From NCBI RefSeq assembly GCF_900106955.1, contig NZ_FNNI01000003.1, forward strand, positions 124,001 to 188,000: a stretch of DNA of 64,000 nucleotides, written 5' to 3'. A program made the position numbers and the translations under genes. This stretch comes from Aidingimonas halophila. GTDB taxonomy: Bacteria > Pseudomonadota > Gammaproteobacteria > Pseudomonadales > Halomonadaceae. Below are positions 37,397 to 45,831 of the stretch, piece after piece (position 1 is the stretch's first letter; every line of letters begins with the position of its first letter). The notes under the pieces were generated by a model. It ran no database searches. It was not told the origin of the DNA and saw only the letters and a program-made list of their open reading frames with translations.

Positions 37397-38896
37397 TTAA
37401 CTGAAATCCATGCCCACTGCATGAATCTCATGGATCTGAAAGGTAAACCCATGAGTCTCGAAAACAGCACCATCCGTAAAAGCTCCGGACTTCAGCTCTG
37501 ATTCCAGATCTGAAACAGCTGTTTCAAACCTGCTGGCCACCGCATCCCTCCCGGACTCACGGTGGGCAGTGCGCACCCTGCTGACCAGATCCATGTAGTA
37601 CCTGTGGCACCCTTCAGGAATCTGCGCATAGCGAAGGACGGCTCTGAAATCATTCTCAAGATCCCTGGGTGCGTTAACCCTTATATCACTGGGTTCCATC
37701 CAGTTCTTTATATTAGTCTCATTCGCGCTGCTGCCAGCACCCAGCTCCCTTAATCTCCTCTCAAGAATATATGGCTGGGACTGGAGCTTTCTCAGCGGTT
37801 TTTTCCAGTTCTCCATTTCCTTCTGCCAGCCTTCCGGCGCTCCCTCATCCAGATCAATATCGTTTTCGGCTCCGTCTTCCCATAAAGCTAATGAACTGCC
37901 AACTGAAAGTTCCTCAGCCGATTGAATCCTTTCTATTCTGACGTTCTTATTCTGATCAATGATCACGCGTTGGAGCCCAGTGTCCAGTGCACGCCATCCG
38001 GCCTTGAAAAGGACCTTTATTTTGTGAGTGGACGAAACGCTAGTACCCGATTCTGTCTGAGACCGATGATTTGGAGGTTCGAGTGTTTCATCACTGTTTT
38101 CCTCCTCCCTAGGTTGCTGAGACCAGCCGGAACTAGGTGCCTCCCAAACCGTTAATGAAACGGCCTCCTCGTCAACCCTGACAGCTTCCGCCCCCATTCC
38201 TATCGACCTACCAGTCGGAGTCTGGAATAGATCAACCTGAGAGAGACTAGCCGCATGCCAACCGGGCTGGATGATTACCAGCCTTTTGGCGGGTGGCACC
38301 CGAAGGATGGGCTGGTGCCACTTCAAAGGTCCACCCAGAATCAGGGGAACGGAGCTTCCCTCCCGGATAAGGCTCTTCCAGCTGCAGCTTTTACAGTACG
38401 TCGTAAGTTCCGTTTCCGTGAGAGAGGATTCAATCTGTGGAGTAGCCTTGGAAAACCTGACACCAAACGAGAAAGGAGCTTGCTCAACTTTCAACCCCGC
38501 CCTGTCCAAATAACCATCGAGGAAAAACTTTTCCAGCGCAGCCTGAACCAGAGTTACCGGGCTCCTCTCAAGCTCTTCAATAAGCAGCCGAAGCTCCGAC
38601 AGGGACCCAGCTGCATCCGGATACCCCTGGGAAATATCTTCAATTGACTGGTACAGACGGGGCAGATCGACTCCCATTGTGGAAGTCCAGTCCCTCAGTG
38701 GCTGGGTGTAGCCAATGGTAAGGACCTCTCGAATCGTCTGAATGAACTCCTCAACAACCTCATCCGGCTCCTGCCCCATTATTCGCTTAAGCCCAAAATA
38801 GCACCGCTCAAGCCGCAAATAGACCGGGTGATTTACTTTTACGATAGTCAGGCGCGTGGGACTATCATCTTTCCATACCTCAAACGGCATCAGCAT
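37397..38896 (-). CDS. Unrecognised defence-operon protein, 499 residues
   Basis: I do not recognise this with certainty. It begins MPFEVWKDDSPTRLTIVKVN, has a mixed alpha/beta composition and an acidic, low-complexity stretch around residues 265-290 (REEENSDETLEPP). No nuclease, helicase or HKD (phospholipase D) motif is visible; CKSC near residue 170 is the only Cys pair. It starts two bases after the stop of the 341-residue gene, on a GGGG-type site, so the two are coupled. Their combined length, about 840 residues, is in the range of class 2 DISARM DrmE, hence a split DrmE is possible. Confidence 0.6.
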   Translation of the reverse strand: MLMPFEVWKDDSPTRLTIVKVNHPVYLRLERCYFGLKRIMGQEPDEVVEEFIQTIREVLTIGYTQPLRDWTSTMGVDLPRLYQSIEDISQGYPDAAGSLSELRLLIEELERSPVTLVQAALEKFFLDGYLDRAGLKVEQAPFSFGVRFSKATPQIESSLTETELTTYCKSCSWKSLIREGSSVPLILGGPLKWHQPILRVPPAKRLVIIQPGWHAASLSQVDLFQTPTGRSIGMGAEAVRVDEEAVSLTVWEAPSSGWSQQPREEENSDETLEPPNHRSQTESGTSVSSTHKIKVLFKAGWRALDTGLQRVIIDQNKNVRIERIQSAEELSVGSSLALWEDGAENDIDLDEGAPEGWQKEMENWKKPLRKLQSQPYILERRLRELGAGSSANETNIKNWMEPSDIRVNAPRDLENDFRAVLRYAQIPEGCHRYYMDLVSRVRTAHRESGRDAVASRFETAVSDLESELKSGAFTDGAVFETHGFTFQIHEIHAVGMDFS

Positions 38897-38898
38897 TA

Positions 38899-39924
38899 TT
38901 ATCGCCCCTGAAACGCCAACGCTGATATTTCAACATCCGCAGGCTTACGCTCAAGGAGCTCCGAGAACTCCTCATCCGGACACTCCCCATCGATGATCAG
39001 TGGATACCAGCCAAGCTGCCCCATCCGCCCGGTCAACTGCTCAGTGAATGTAGCAGCCTTGTAAGCAAGATTGACATCGTTCGCGCCCAGGCAGCATACA
39101 ACCGACTGTTGAGGAGACGGCTCCTGCGGCGGAATATCACCACTCCATATTTCAAACTCGGACTGAACCGTGCCCTGTGTTCGGGAGCTGAGGAGCTTTA
39201 TGGCTTCGGTATGGCGGGGAAGGTTTTTAGTACCTTCAACCTTGAGGATATCGCCAAGGGAGCGAGACAGCAAGCTACCACAAAAATCCACTGAGAAAAC
39301 CTCCAACCTAGCGGCTTCCATTAAGGCCGTTCTGTTCCCTATAATTCTTGTTGAGGCAACATTCAGTTGATGCTGAGAGACTCGTTCTTTTCTTTCTATC
39401 TTTTTAAGCCAGTCACCTGCCCTACTGGTTTTGGGGATTACCATTCCATCCAATCGACTCGGGGGAACATATTGAGTTAAACTCGTGCGCTGAAATTTGC
39501 AGAGGTAATCCCCATTGATTTCTTCCAGCCCTAAATAAATAGCCCTGACGGCATTCAAGCCGTCTTCACTTAAAAGGACATTTGGCTTACTTTCCAGTTC
39601 ATCCAGAATGTCTTTATCATTCTGATGGCTTTTTTCAAGAAGGGAGCTCGCAACCGCAAAACTTGAAAAAACATCGTCAGGGCATACCACGCAGACGTAA
39701 AGGCCGACCCTAGCATACGCCCATTGTCCTATTGCATTCAGAAACTCCCACCAGTCAGGCATCGATCTGCGGGACGTATATAGGATGTCCATAAAGTTCC
39801 ACCTCGTCCCGGTTTCCTTGGTCATTAACTTTCGCGTCATTGAAGGTGCTGCTTTCAAGTACCATATAGTAGGCTCGTCTCCTGTTAAACCCCCAATTCC
39901 GAGATGGGTGACATGTTCTACCAA
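38899..39924 (-). CDS. Unrecognised protein, first gene of the defence operon
   Basis: Up to 341 residues from a TTG at 39924; the frame closes at TAA nine bases upstream and no good ribosome site is seen, so the true start may be an internal ATG (39840 or 39825). The C-terminal part contains VVCCLGANDVNLAYKAATFT and GRMGQLGWYPLIIDG, and no catalytic motif I can name. The sequence MDILYTSRRSMPDWWEFLNA suggests a folded N-terminal domain. It is coupled to the next gene (2-base gap). It may be the N-terminal half of a DrmE-like protein, or be truncated by the nearby IS3 relic. Confidence 0.5.
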   Translation of the reverse strand: MVEHVTHLGIGGLTGDEPTIWYLKAAPSMTRKLMTKETGTRWNFMDILYTSRRSMPDWWEFLNAIGQWAYARVGLYVCVVCPDDVFSSFAVASSLLEKSHQNDKDILDELESKPNVLLSEDGLNAVRAIYLGLEEINGDYLCKFQRTSLTQYVPPSRLDGMVIPKTSRAGDWLKKIERKERVSQHQLNVASTRIIGNRTALMEAARLEVFSVDFCGSLLSRSLGDILKVEGTKNLPRHTEAIKLLSSRTQGTVQSEFEIWSGDIPPQEPSPQQSVVCCLGANDVNLAYKAATFTEQLTGRMGQLGWYPLIIDGECPDEEFSELLERKPADVEISALAFQGR

Positions 39925-40258
39925 GGAAGTTTAGAACAGACTACCAAGCAGGTCGCAGCGTAGGCCTACAATGCAACAGAGACGGTAATGATCCTACGCA
40001 GACTTGCCCAAGGGACAAGGGAACGCGCAGAGTCAGGCAGGATAAAAACTTGAGGAACTGGGGACCCCGAAGAAGCCAACTCCTCAGAACGCAAAATCGA
40101 ACCTTACAGAGAACAAGCGGGGAAGGCGTTTCTCCCAGTATCGATATACTCCCGTAGATAACGCCTCCGTCCCGTTGATAATTTCTTCCCATATCCAATA
40201 TCGGCGTCAGAGCTATAAGTCCGTAGAGGGTCGCGGCGCTTTTTCATGGGCTCTTTCA
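39925..40258. other. Spacer between defence operon and IS3 relic
   Basis: 334 bases. An 85-codon minus-strand frame (39941-40198) is open but has no recognised similarity and unusual Leu/Cys content. The region should hold the operon promoter; TATAC and TATCG motifs near 40143-40150 are possible -10 elements, but none is convincing. It may also contain the missing 5' part of the first gene. Confidence 0.35.
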
Positions 40259-40752
40259 TGCTGTGTTCCCTAGGCTTTCACGGTATTCGAGAGGGCTCAA
40301 GGCACCTAGTGACATTTTAATCCTTATCTCGTTATACCACCGTATGTCGGTATCCACGACCTCCATGAACTGCTTGAGAGAGGTGGTTCGCCAATTTCTG
40401 TGGCAGAAGAGTTCCGTCTTGAGCCGACCAAAGAACCCTTCGCAGGCTGCGTATCCGGTGTGCAGCCTATACGAGACATCGATCGAGTCAGCTTCGCATC
40501 CTTGATATGCGTTAGCCATCCTGGCCAACGGTAGTGTGCTTCTCGATCTGAGTGGACCATAGGCCACTCGTCGGCGCCCAGCGTGTTGATGGCTTAACCA
40601 AGCATCGTGTTCGCCATCTAGGCACCAAGCCTGGTACCGATTGACCAACTGACTACCAGGCCATCAAAACAGTCGATCATCGGGGATAGGTACACCTTGC
40701 CTTCAGGCAGTTGGAACTCCGTCATGTCAGTCAACCACTTCTCGTTAGAGGA
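40259..40752 (-). pseudogene. IS3-family OrfB (IS150-like) transposase relic
   Basis: Minus-strand pieces in different frames give EKWLTDMTEFQLPEGKVYLS then MIDCFDGLVVSWSIGTR, VVHSDREAHYRWPGWLT and the C-terminal CEGFFGRLKTELF with SLGALSPLEYRESLG. Several frameshifts and the loss of the segment between show decay. It separates the five-gene operon from the vsr/dcm pair. The N-terminal OrfB and OrfA are not found. Confidence 0.8.
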
Positions 40753-41072
40753 CGCTGTATGAGAAATTGGGATTGACTAGGTTGTCTACCGCAGGGCCTT
40801 GGGGTGCCGAGAGCGACGTTGTAGCGCAGCGGCAACCGTATCGTGCGGGCAATAGTAACGGAATCGGAGTAGAGGGCGAAGCGGATTCACATGGCTGATC
40901 CACCTCTCTGGCCAAGAGGTACTACAGGCAAGCAGCTGAGACACACTGTCGGCACCGTTCCTAATACCATCTCCGAACCTGGTAATTCTAGCTCCACGAG
41001 GATAACCTGGTATCATACGCCGTCCGGAAACGGTTTCGACGGATTACGGTCTCCGTCTTGGAAAATTTTAGG
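40753..41072. other. Spacer between IS3 relic and vsr
   Basis: 320 bases with no supported ORF or RNA. Fragments do not resemble the IS3 transposase further. The stretch ends at the vsr stop codon. The two flanks of the IS3 relic do not show an obvious target duplication. Confidence 0.4.
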
Positions 41073-41534
41073 CTAGGCAGGGCGAAGCCTTGGCGGGCAG
41101 GATGGCCATTCTTGATACTGGTTGACAGCATGGATCAGTTCCGGAATGTCGGGCAACTGGTCACGGCAGTGCTTGAAACCGCATTCCCAGACCACGAGGA
41201 CACGCCATCCCAATTGCTTCAGATTCTCGCATGCCTCCCGGTCGCGGCGAACATTTGCCTCGAACTTGGCTTCCCAGAATGACGCTCTAGTGCCAGGTGT
41301 CGTGGCGTAGTAGCAGCCAGTGTGCCGATGCCAGAAGCAGCCATGCACGAAGATGACAAGGTGATGACGCGGCAAGACGAGATCAGGGGATCCCGGCAGA
41401 TCCTTGCGGTGAAGCCTGAACCGATATCCCCGGGCATGAAGGTACTTGCGCAGAGCGAGTTCAGGATGAGTGTCACGCCCCTTTATCGTCCCCATCATAC
41501 GCGAGCGAGTCGAACGATCGACAACATCGGGCAT
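41073..41534 (-). CDS. vsr: Vsr-type very short patch repair endonuclease
   Basis: 153 residues from ATG 41534, which has a GGGGG site; a TTG at 41549 is possible. Signature segments are MMGTIKGRDTHPELALRKYL, HRKDLPGSPDLVLP (catalytic Asp) and VIFVHGCFWHRHTGC, and the C-terminal VVWECGFKH. Vsr nicks T:G mismatches arising from deamination of 5-methylcytosine and so protects a Dcm-type methylase site. The gene is divergent from the cytosine methyltransferase; the two starts are 45 bases apart. Vsr-like proteins can also act as restriction nucleases in some R-M clusters. Confidence 0.9.
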   Translation of the reverse strand: MPDVVDRSTRSRMMGTIKGRDTHPELALRKYLHARGYRFRLHRKDLPGSPDLVLPRHHLVIFVHGCFWHRHTGCYYATTPGTRASFWEAKFEANVRRDREACENLKQLGWRVLVVWECGFKHCRDQLPDIPELIHAVNQYQEWPSCPPRLRPA

Positions 41535-41579
41535 AGTTATCGCCCCCAATTTCCATGAACGTATTGCAGGTTTTCATCG

Positions 41580-43271
41580 ATGACGAAGCCGATTCACGTG
41601 GTTGACCTCTTCGCCGGGCCTGGCGGTCTGGGCGAGGGTTTCAGCTCGATCCGGAGGTCCGACGGAAGTCGGCAATTCAAGACACTCGTGTCCGTAGAGA
41701 AGGAACCTCCCGCCCATCGCACGCTGACGCTGCGCGCATTTTACCGACTCCTGCTTGACAGTGGGATGGGCATGTCAGCGTACTATGACTACCTGCAGGG
41801 AGGCGAACATCCTTCAGAGCGTGCAGACGTTCAGCACCTGTGGGATCAAGCCCAGGAAGAGGCCCTTTGCCTCGAGCTGGGAAGTGATGATGGCAACCGA
41901 GTCCTCGAGCACTGCCTCCGGGAAAAGCTGGCAGGCTGCGACAACTGGGTGCTGATTGGCGGGCCCCCCTGCCAGGCATACTCGGTTGTTGGTCGAGTCC
42001 GCAATCGCGGCAACAAGGATTATCGCCCCGAGGAGGACAATCGGCATTTTCTATATCGAGAATATCTGGACGTGATCGCCAAGTTCCAGCCGGCCGTGTT
42101 TGTCATGGAAAACGTCAGGGGTATGCTGACGTCACGGATAGGCAAAGAAAGGATCTTCGGTCAGATACTGGAAGACCTGCACGACCCAACCACGGCTACC
42201 GGGCATGAGGGACCGGGGAGCCCAATTTCCGGCAGAGATAGGTACACGCTTTTCTCTCTTGAGAATGACCGAGTCTACTTTCCGAGAACCACAAGACTGT
42301 TCGGCTCTCCAGAACCCCTCGAGGAGAACGAATATAATTCTTTCGTGATCAAGGCCGAGGATCATGGAATCCCCCAAGCTCGTCATCGCGTCATCCTGGT
42401 CGGAGTTCGAAACGATATTGTCAGTCGTGTCAGCGCACCGACCATGGCAACTTTTTTGCAAATGCCGAAGACCGAGGAAACGACAACTGTCGGACACGTT
42501 CTTTCCGAACTACCGGCGTTGCGTAGCGGATTGAGTCGCGGTGATTCCGAAGAGGGCTGGTATGCAACTATCAGGAAAGTTGCCAAAAGAGTTGCTGAAG
42601 AGTTACTACAACACCATAGCGAGCACATCAGCCAGGAGTTGAGGGAGCGTATTGCGGAAGAACTTCAGGAAATTGCGAGAACCCCACATGAAGGGCTGAA
42701 CAGACGCCACGAGCCCGTGGCCGTGACTAGAAACGTTGGCCCGACATCAGAACTCGAGAAGTGGTACCACGGCGCTCAGAGTCCGAATATGAAGGGGGTG
42801 TGGTACAACCATGAGGCTAGGAGTCACATGGAGGAAGATCTTGCCAGATATCTGTACTGCGCGACCTTTGCCAAGGTCGTGGGGCACTCGCCGACTGGTA
42901 CCAAGGAAATCTATCTCGACTACCTTGCTCCCAGGCATGCCAACTGGAAGTCCGGCAAGTTTGCCGACAGGTTCAAGGTAGTCCTTGAGGATCAGCCATC
43001 CAAGACAATAACGAGCCACATATCCAAGGATGGTCACTATTTCATCCATTACGATCCAAGACAGTGCAGAAGCCTGACTGTGCGAGAAGCAGCACGGCTG
43101 CAGACGTTCCCGGATGATTACTACTTCGAGGGCAACCGCACCGAGCAGTACGTTCAAGCAGGAAATGCCGTACCCCCACGACTTGCTCAGCGCATTGCCG
43201 TCAAAGTGATGGAAGTTCTGGACCGGGCACAGGCAAAAGAGGAGGAGCAGGCTCCGGAAATGCAGGCCTGA
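41580..43271 (+). CDS. DNA (cytosine-5-)-methyltransferase, DrmMII-like
   Basis: 563 residues, longer than minimal C5 methylases. Motifs I (VDLFAGPGGLGEGF), IV (GGPPCQAYS, nucleophile Cys near 131), VI (VMENVRGM near 175), VIII (QARHRVILVG) and IX/X (SLTVREAARLQTFPD and QYVQAGNAVPP) are present. The long region between motifs VIII and IX (residues about 280-480) is the target recognition domain. The partner Vsr suggests that its methylation creates deamination hotspots. In class 2 DISARM a methylase of this family modifies host DNA. ATG 41580 has GCAGG upstream. The site recognised cannot be read. Confidence 0.9.
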   Translation: MTKPIHVVDLFAGPGGLGEGFSSIRRSDGSRQFKTLVSVEKEPPAHRTLTLRAFYRLLLDSGMGMSAYYDYLQGGEHPSERADVQHLWDQAQEEALCLELGSDDGNRVLEHCLREKLAGCDNWVLIGGPPCQAYSVVGRVRNRGNKDYRPEEDNRHFLYREYLDVIAKFQPAVFVMENVRGMLTSRIGKERIFGQILEDLHDPTTATGHEGPGSPISGRDRYTLFSLENDRVYFPRTTRLFGSPEPLEENEYNSFVIKAEDHGIPQARHRVILVGVRNDIVSRVSAPTMATFLQMPKTEETTTVGHVLSELPALRSGLSRGDSEEGWYATIRKVAKRVAEELLQHHSEHISQELRERIAEELQEIARTPHEGLNRRHEPVAVTRNVGPTSELEKWYHGAQSPNMKGVWYNHEARSHMEEDLARYLYCATFAKVVGHSPTGTKEIYLDYLAPRHANWKSGKFADRFKVVLEDQPSKTITSHISKDGHYFIHYDPRQCRSLTVREAARLQTFPDDYYFEGNRTEQYVQAGNAVPPRLAQRIAVKVMEVLDRAQAKEEEQAPEMQA

Positions 43272-43578
43272 GCCAGAGTCTCAGGTATTTCCCGGCTATT
43301 CAGTATCCTGTCACACCTTTACCTGAAGCTCAGATGTCAACATCAGTAAAAGAGGCCCGGACTTATAGCTCCGATGTCGACAGAGCCGCCATTACCTCGC
43401 CGCTACCCCTGCTTGCCGCTGCGATGAACCTCACTCTATTGGCGGAGGAGTGTGCAAGTATTGCGGCTTCGGGTTCGCCATGCTGCTGGTGCTGGGCTTG
43501 ATGCTGTTCATGCCACCGATCCGAGTCCTCGGTATTCGCTGTCCAGATATGAAGCACCACTGCGACATCCAAAATCTT
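43272..43578. other. Spacer after the methyltransferase gene
   Basis: 307 bases between the methylase stop and the LysR stop. Two open frames here have no similarity and are best ignored. No tRNA, terminator or inverted repeat is clear. The change in base composition from the defence island to the GC-rich LysR gene falls in this stretch. Confidence 0.4.
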
Positions 43579-44487
43579 TCAGGCACATGTGGAACTGCCC
43601 CAATGCTCGAGAAGCATATCGATGAACAGCTGGGCGGTGCTGGAAATACTGTGCGTGTTGCTTCTTACCAGGCCGATGGTGCGTTGGATATGAGGTTTGG
43701 GAAGCTCACGTGCGCAGAGAGAGTCATGGTCTGCGCCAGGCATTGTCATTCTAGGCAAGATAGCCACGCCCAACCCCGACTCGACCAGACCCAGCGAAGT
43801 GGAAAGATGCTGGACTTCGTAGAAGCTGTTCAACCGGATGCCTTCCGCCGAGAGGGTGTTGTCCAGCAGGATTCGATTACCGCTGTCCCGGCTCACCGTG
43901 ATCAACCTGACCTGTTCAAGATCCGACCATTCGATCCTCGGCTTATCCACAAGAGGATGGTCCGAACGCAATGCCAGGACGAAAGGGTCTTTCAGCAGTG
44001 GGGTGAAGGAGACTTCCGGACTCTGGGCGCTGAACATGTTGATGCCGAAGTCGGCCTCGCCGCTGATCACCTTCTCCAGCCCTTCCTTGGCACTCACGTC
44101 GAGGATCCGGATGCGGATGCCGGGCCAGGCTTCGCTGAATCCACGGATCACACTAGGCAGGAAATAGAACGCCGCGGTAGGGATGCAGGCAATGGTGACC
44201 GTGCCCTTCTGATGCGTGGCCAGTTCTCGAATGCCCAGGATCGACGATTCGTACTCCTCGATCATGCGTCTTGCCCGAGGCAGGAAGTCCGTGCCGATGG
44301 GGGTCAGCCGCGTTCGCCGGGTGGTGCGTTCCAGCAACTCGATTTCCAGGAGTTCTTCGAGCTTCTGAATGCGGCGGGACAGCGCCGGCTGAGAGAGATG
44401 GAGGCGTTGTGCAGCTTCGTGAAAGGAACCCAGCTCTGCGACCAGAATAAAGGCTTGTAAATCGAGGAATTCCAGGCGATGTAACAT
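43579..44487 (-). CDS. LysR family transcriptional regulator
   Basis: 302 residues from ATG 44487 (MLHRLEFLDLQAF); the frame extends 15 codons further with a poor start. N-terminal helix-turn-helix GSFHEAAQRLHLSQPALSRR and the linker LERTTRRTRLTPIG are clear; the effector domain includes GTVTIACIPTAAFYFLP. It is divergent from the PrpF-family gene with 144 bases between starts. A 16-base perfect palindrome lies 41 bases upstream, a likely binding site. It probably activates the PrpF/TTT operon in response to the transported acid. Confidence 0.9.
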   Translation of the reverse strand: MLHRLEFLDLQAFILVAELGSFHEAAQRLHLSQPALSRRIQKLEELLEIELLERTTRRTRLTPIGTDFLPRARRMIEEYESSILGIRELATHQKGTVTIACIPTAAFYFLPSVIRGFSEAWPGIRIRILDVSAKEGLEKVISGEADFGINMFSAQSPEVSFTPLLKDPFVLALRSDHPLVDKPRIEWSDLEQVRLITVSRDSGNRILLDNTLSAEGIRLNSFYEVQHLSTSLGLVESGLGVAILPRMTMPGADHDSLCARELPKPHIQRTIGLVRSNTHSISSTAQLFIDMLLEHWGSSTCA

Positions 44488-44527
44488 ATCGTTTTTCTTG
44501 CATGGGGTGAAGTATATTAATGACCAT

Positions 44528-44543
44528 AGCACATTAATGTGCT
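44528..44543. promoter_or_regulatory. 16-bp perfect palindrome in the lysR-prpF spacer
   Basis: AGCACATTAATGTGCT is fully symmetric and lies 41 bases upstream of the lysR ATG, 89 bases before the prpF-like ATG. A second ATTAATG occurs at 44517-44523. Position between divergent genes is typical of a LysR autoregulatory site. Confidence 0.6.
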
Positions 44544-44631
44544 TTTCGAATTGATCGCCGCTTCTATTTGCATTTGAGGCATCAAAAGCGCCCTGACATG
44601 CTCATATCACATCTTTCAGACGCGATATGGC

Positions 44632-45765
44632 ATGACGATGATGAACAGCATTCCCTGCATGATCATGCGTGGTGGCACCTCCAGAGGCCCTTTCCTGCGC
44701 ATGAGGGATCTTCCCGATAACCAGGCGGCGCAAGCCGAGATCCTGATCAGCCTGATGGGATCGGGGCATGCTCTGCAGGTCGATGGCATTGGAGGCGGCG
44801 ATCCGCTGACCAGCAAGGTCGCCATTGTGGAGCGTTCATCGCATCCCGAGGCGGATGTCGACTACCTGTTCGCGCAGGTCGATGTGCTCAATCGGCGTGT
44901 CGACTTCAACCCGAACTGCGGCAACATGCTATCGGCCGTCGGTCCGTACGCCCTCGAAACGGGTCTGGTAGAGCTCCAGGAGGGGATGACTACCGTTCGG
45001 GTGCGCAATCTCAACACCCAGCGATTGATCGAGTGTCATGTGCCGACCCCGGGGGGCCAGGTCGCTTACGAGGGCGATACGACGATCAGCGGCGTCCCCG
45101 GATGTGCCGCCGGCATCCAGCTCGGTTTCCTGGATATCGTCGGCACCAAGACGGACGCGCTACTGCCGACCGGTAACGCCATCGACACGATGGATGGCCT
45201 CCAGGTCACATGCCTCGACGCTGCCACTCCCATCATGATGGTCAACGCGGCCGACCTGGGGCTCAGTGGCCGGGAGTCTCCCGCTGAACTGGACGCTCAT
45301 CCTGCCATGCTCGAGCGGCTGGAGTCGATTCGTCGCGAGGCGGGGCTGCGAATGGGGCTCGGGGATGTCAGCCAGAGCGTCTTGCCCAAGCCGGTGCTGG
45401 TGTCGGCACCGTTCGACGACGACAGTACGTTATGCACTCGCTATTTCGTGCCTCATCGCTGCCACAAGGCCATTGCCGTCACTGGCGCCATTGCGGTGGC
45501 CACGGCCGTCAGTGTGCCTGGCACCGTTGCCAACCGCATCGCGGTTGAGGCGGGAAAGCTCGAGGCCGATGGTCAGCTGTCGCAGGTAAGGCTGGAACAT
45601 CCCTCCGGGGTCATCGACCTGAATGTCGAGCACCGCAACGGAAACCCTGTCGACATTGCGCGCGTTTCCCTCATCCGCACCGCCAGAAAGATCATGAGCG
45701 GGACCATTTTCTACTCGCTTCCTTCGGCTCCCGGTCAGGATATGCTGACATCAAGAGCCAGCTGA
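44632..45765 (+). CDS. PrpF family isomerase (methylaconitate/oxalomesaconate tautomerase-like)
   Basis: 377 residues with the PrpF start IPCMIMRGGTSRGPFL, a conserved SGHALQVDGIGGGDPLTSKV segment with substrate-binding residues, and DFNPNCGNMLSAVGPYALET. The family (diaminopimelate-epimerase fold) isomerises unsaturated carboxylates: 2-methylaconitate in the methylcitrate cycle or 4-oxalomesaconate in gallate breakdown. No methylcitrate genes are nearby, so an unsaturated tricarboxylate taken up by the adjacent TctC/TctAB is likely. I infer the substrate class only. It is divergent from lysR and leads into tctC after 66 bases. Confidence 0.85.
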   Translation: MTMMNSIPCMIMRGGTSRGPFLRMRDLPDNQAAQAEILISLMGSGHALQVDGIGGGDPLTSKVAIVERSSHPEADVDYLFAQVDVLNRRVDFNPNCGNMLSAVGPYALETGLVELQEGMTTVRVRNLNTQRLIECHVPTPGGQVAYEGDTTISGVPGCAAGIQLGFLDIVGTKTDALLPTGNAIDTMDGLQVTCLDAATPIMMVNAADLGLSGRESPAELDAHPAMLERLESIRREAGLRMGLGDVSQSVLPKPVLVSAPFDDDSTLCTRYFVPHRCHKAIAVTGAIAVATAVSVPGTVANRIAVEAGKLEADGQLSQVRLEHPSGVIDLNVEHRNGNPVDIARVSLIRTARKIMSGTIFYSLPSAPGQDMLTSRAS

Positions 45766-45831
45766 ATCCTTGCATCCGCTGAGATGACCGTCATCAATCA
45801 TGACAACGACAACACGCCAGGAGTAAATGCC

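Noticed and set aside
30057-39924. Complete DISARM with phospholipase D protein
   Set aside because: No HxKxxxxD motif is visible in any of the five proteins, so DrmC is absent and the system is called DISARM-like only.
39941-40198. 85-codon frame upstream of the defence operon
   Set aside because: No ribosome site, unusual composition and no similarity; treated as possible promoter region.
43450-44460. 336-codon plus-strand frame opposite lysR
   Set aside because: Antisense shadow of the LysR gene, whose helix-turn-helix is unambiguous.
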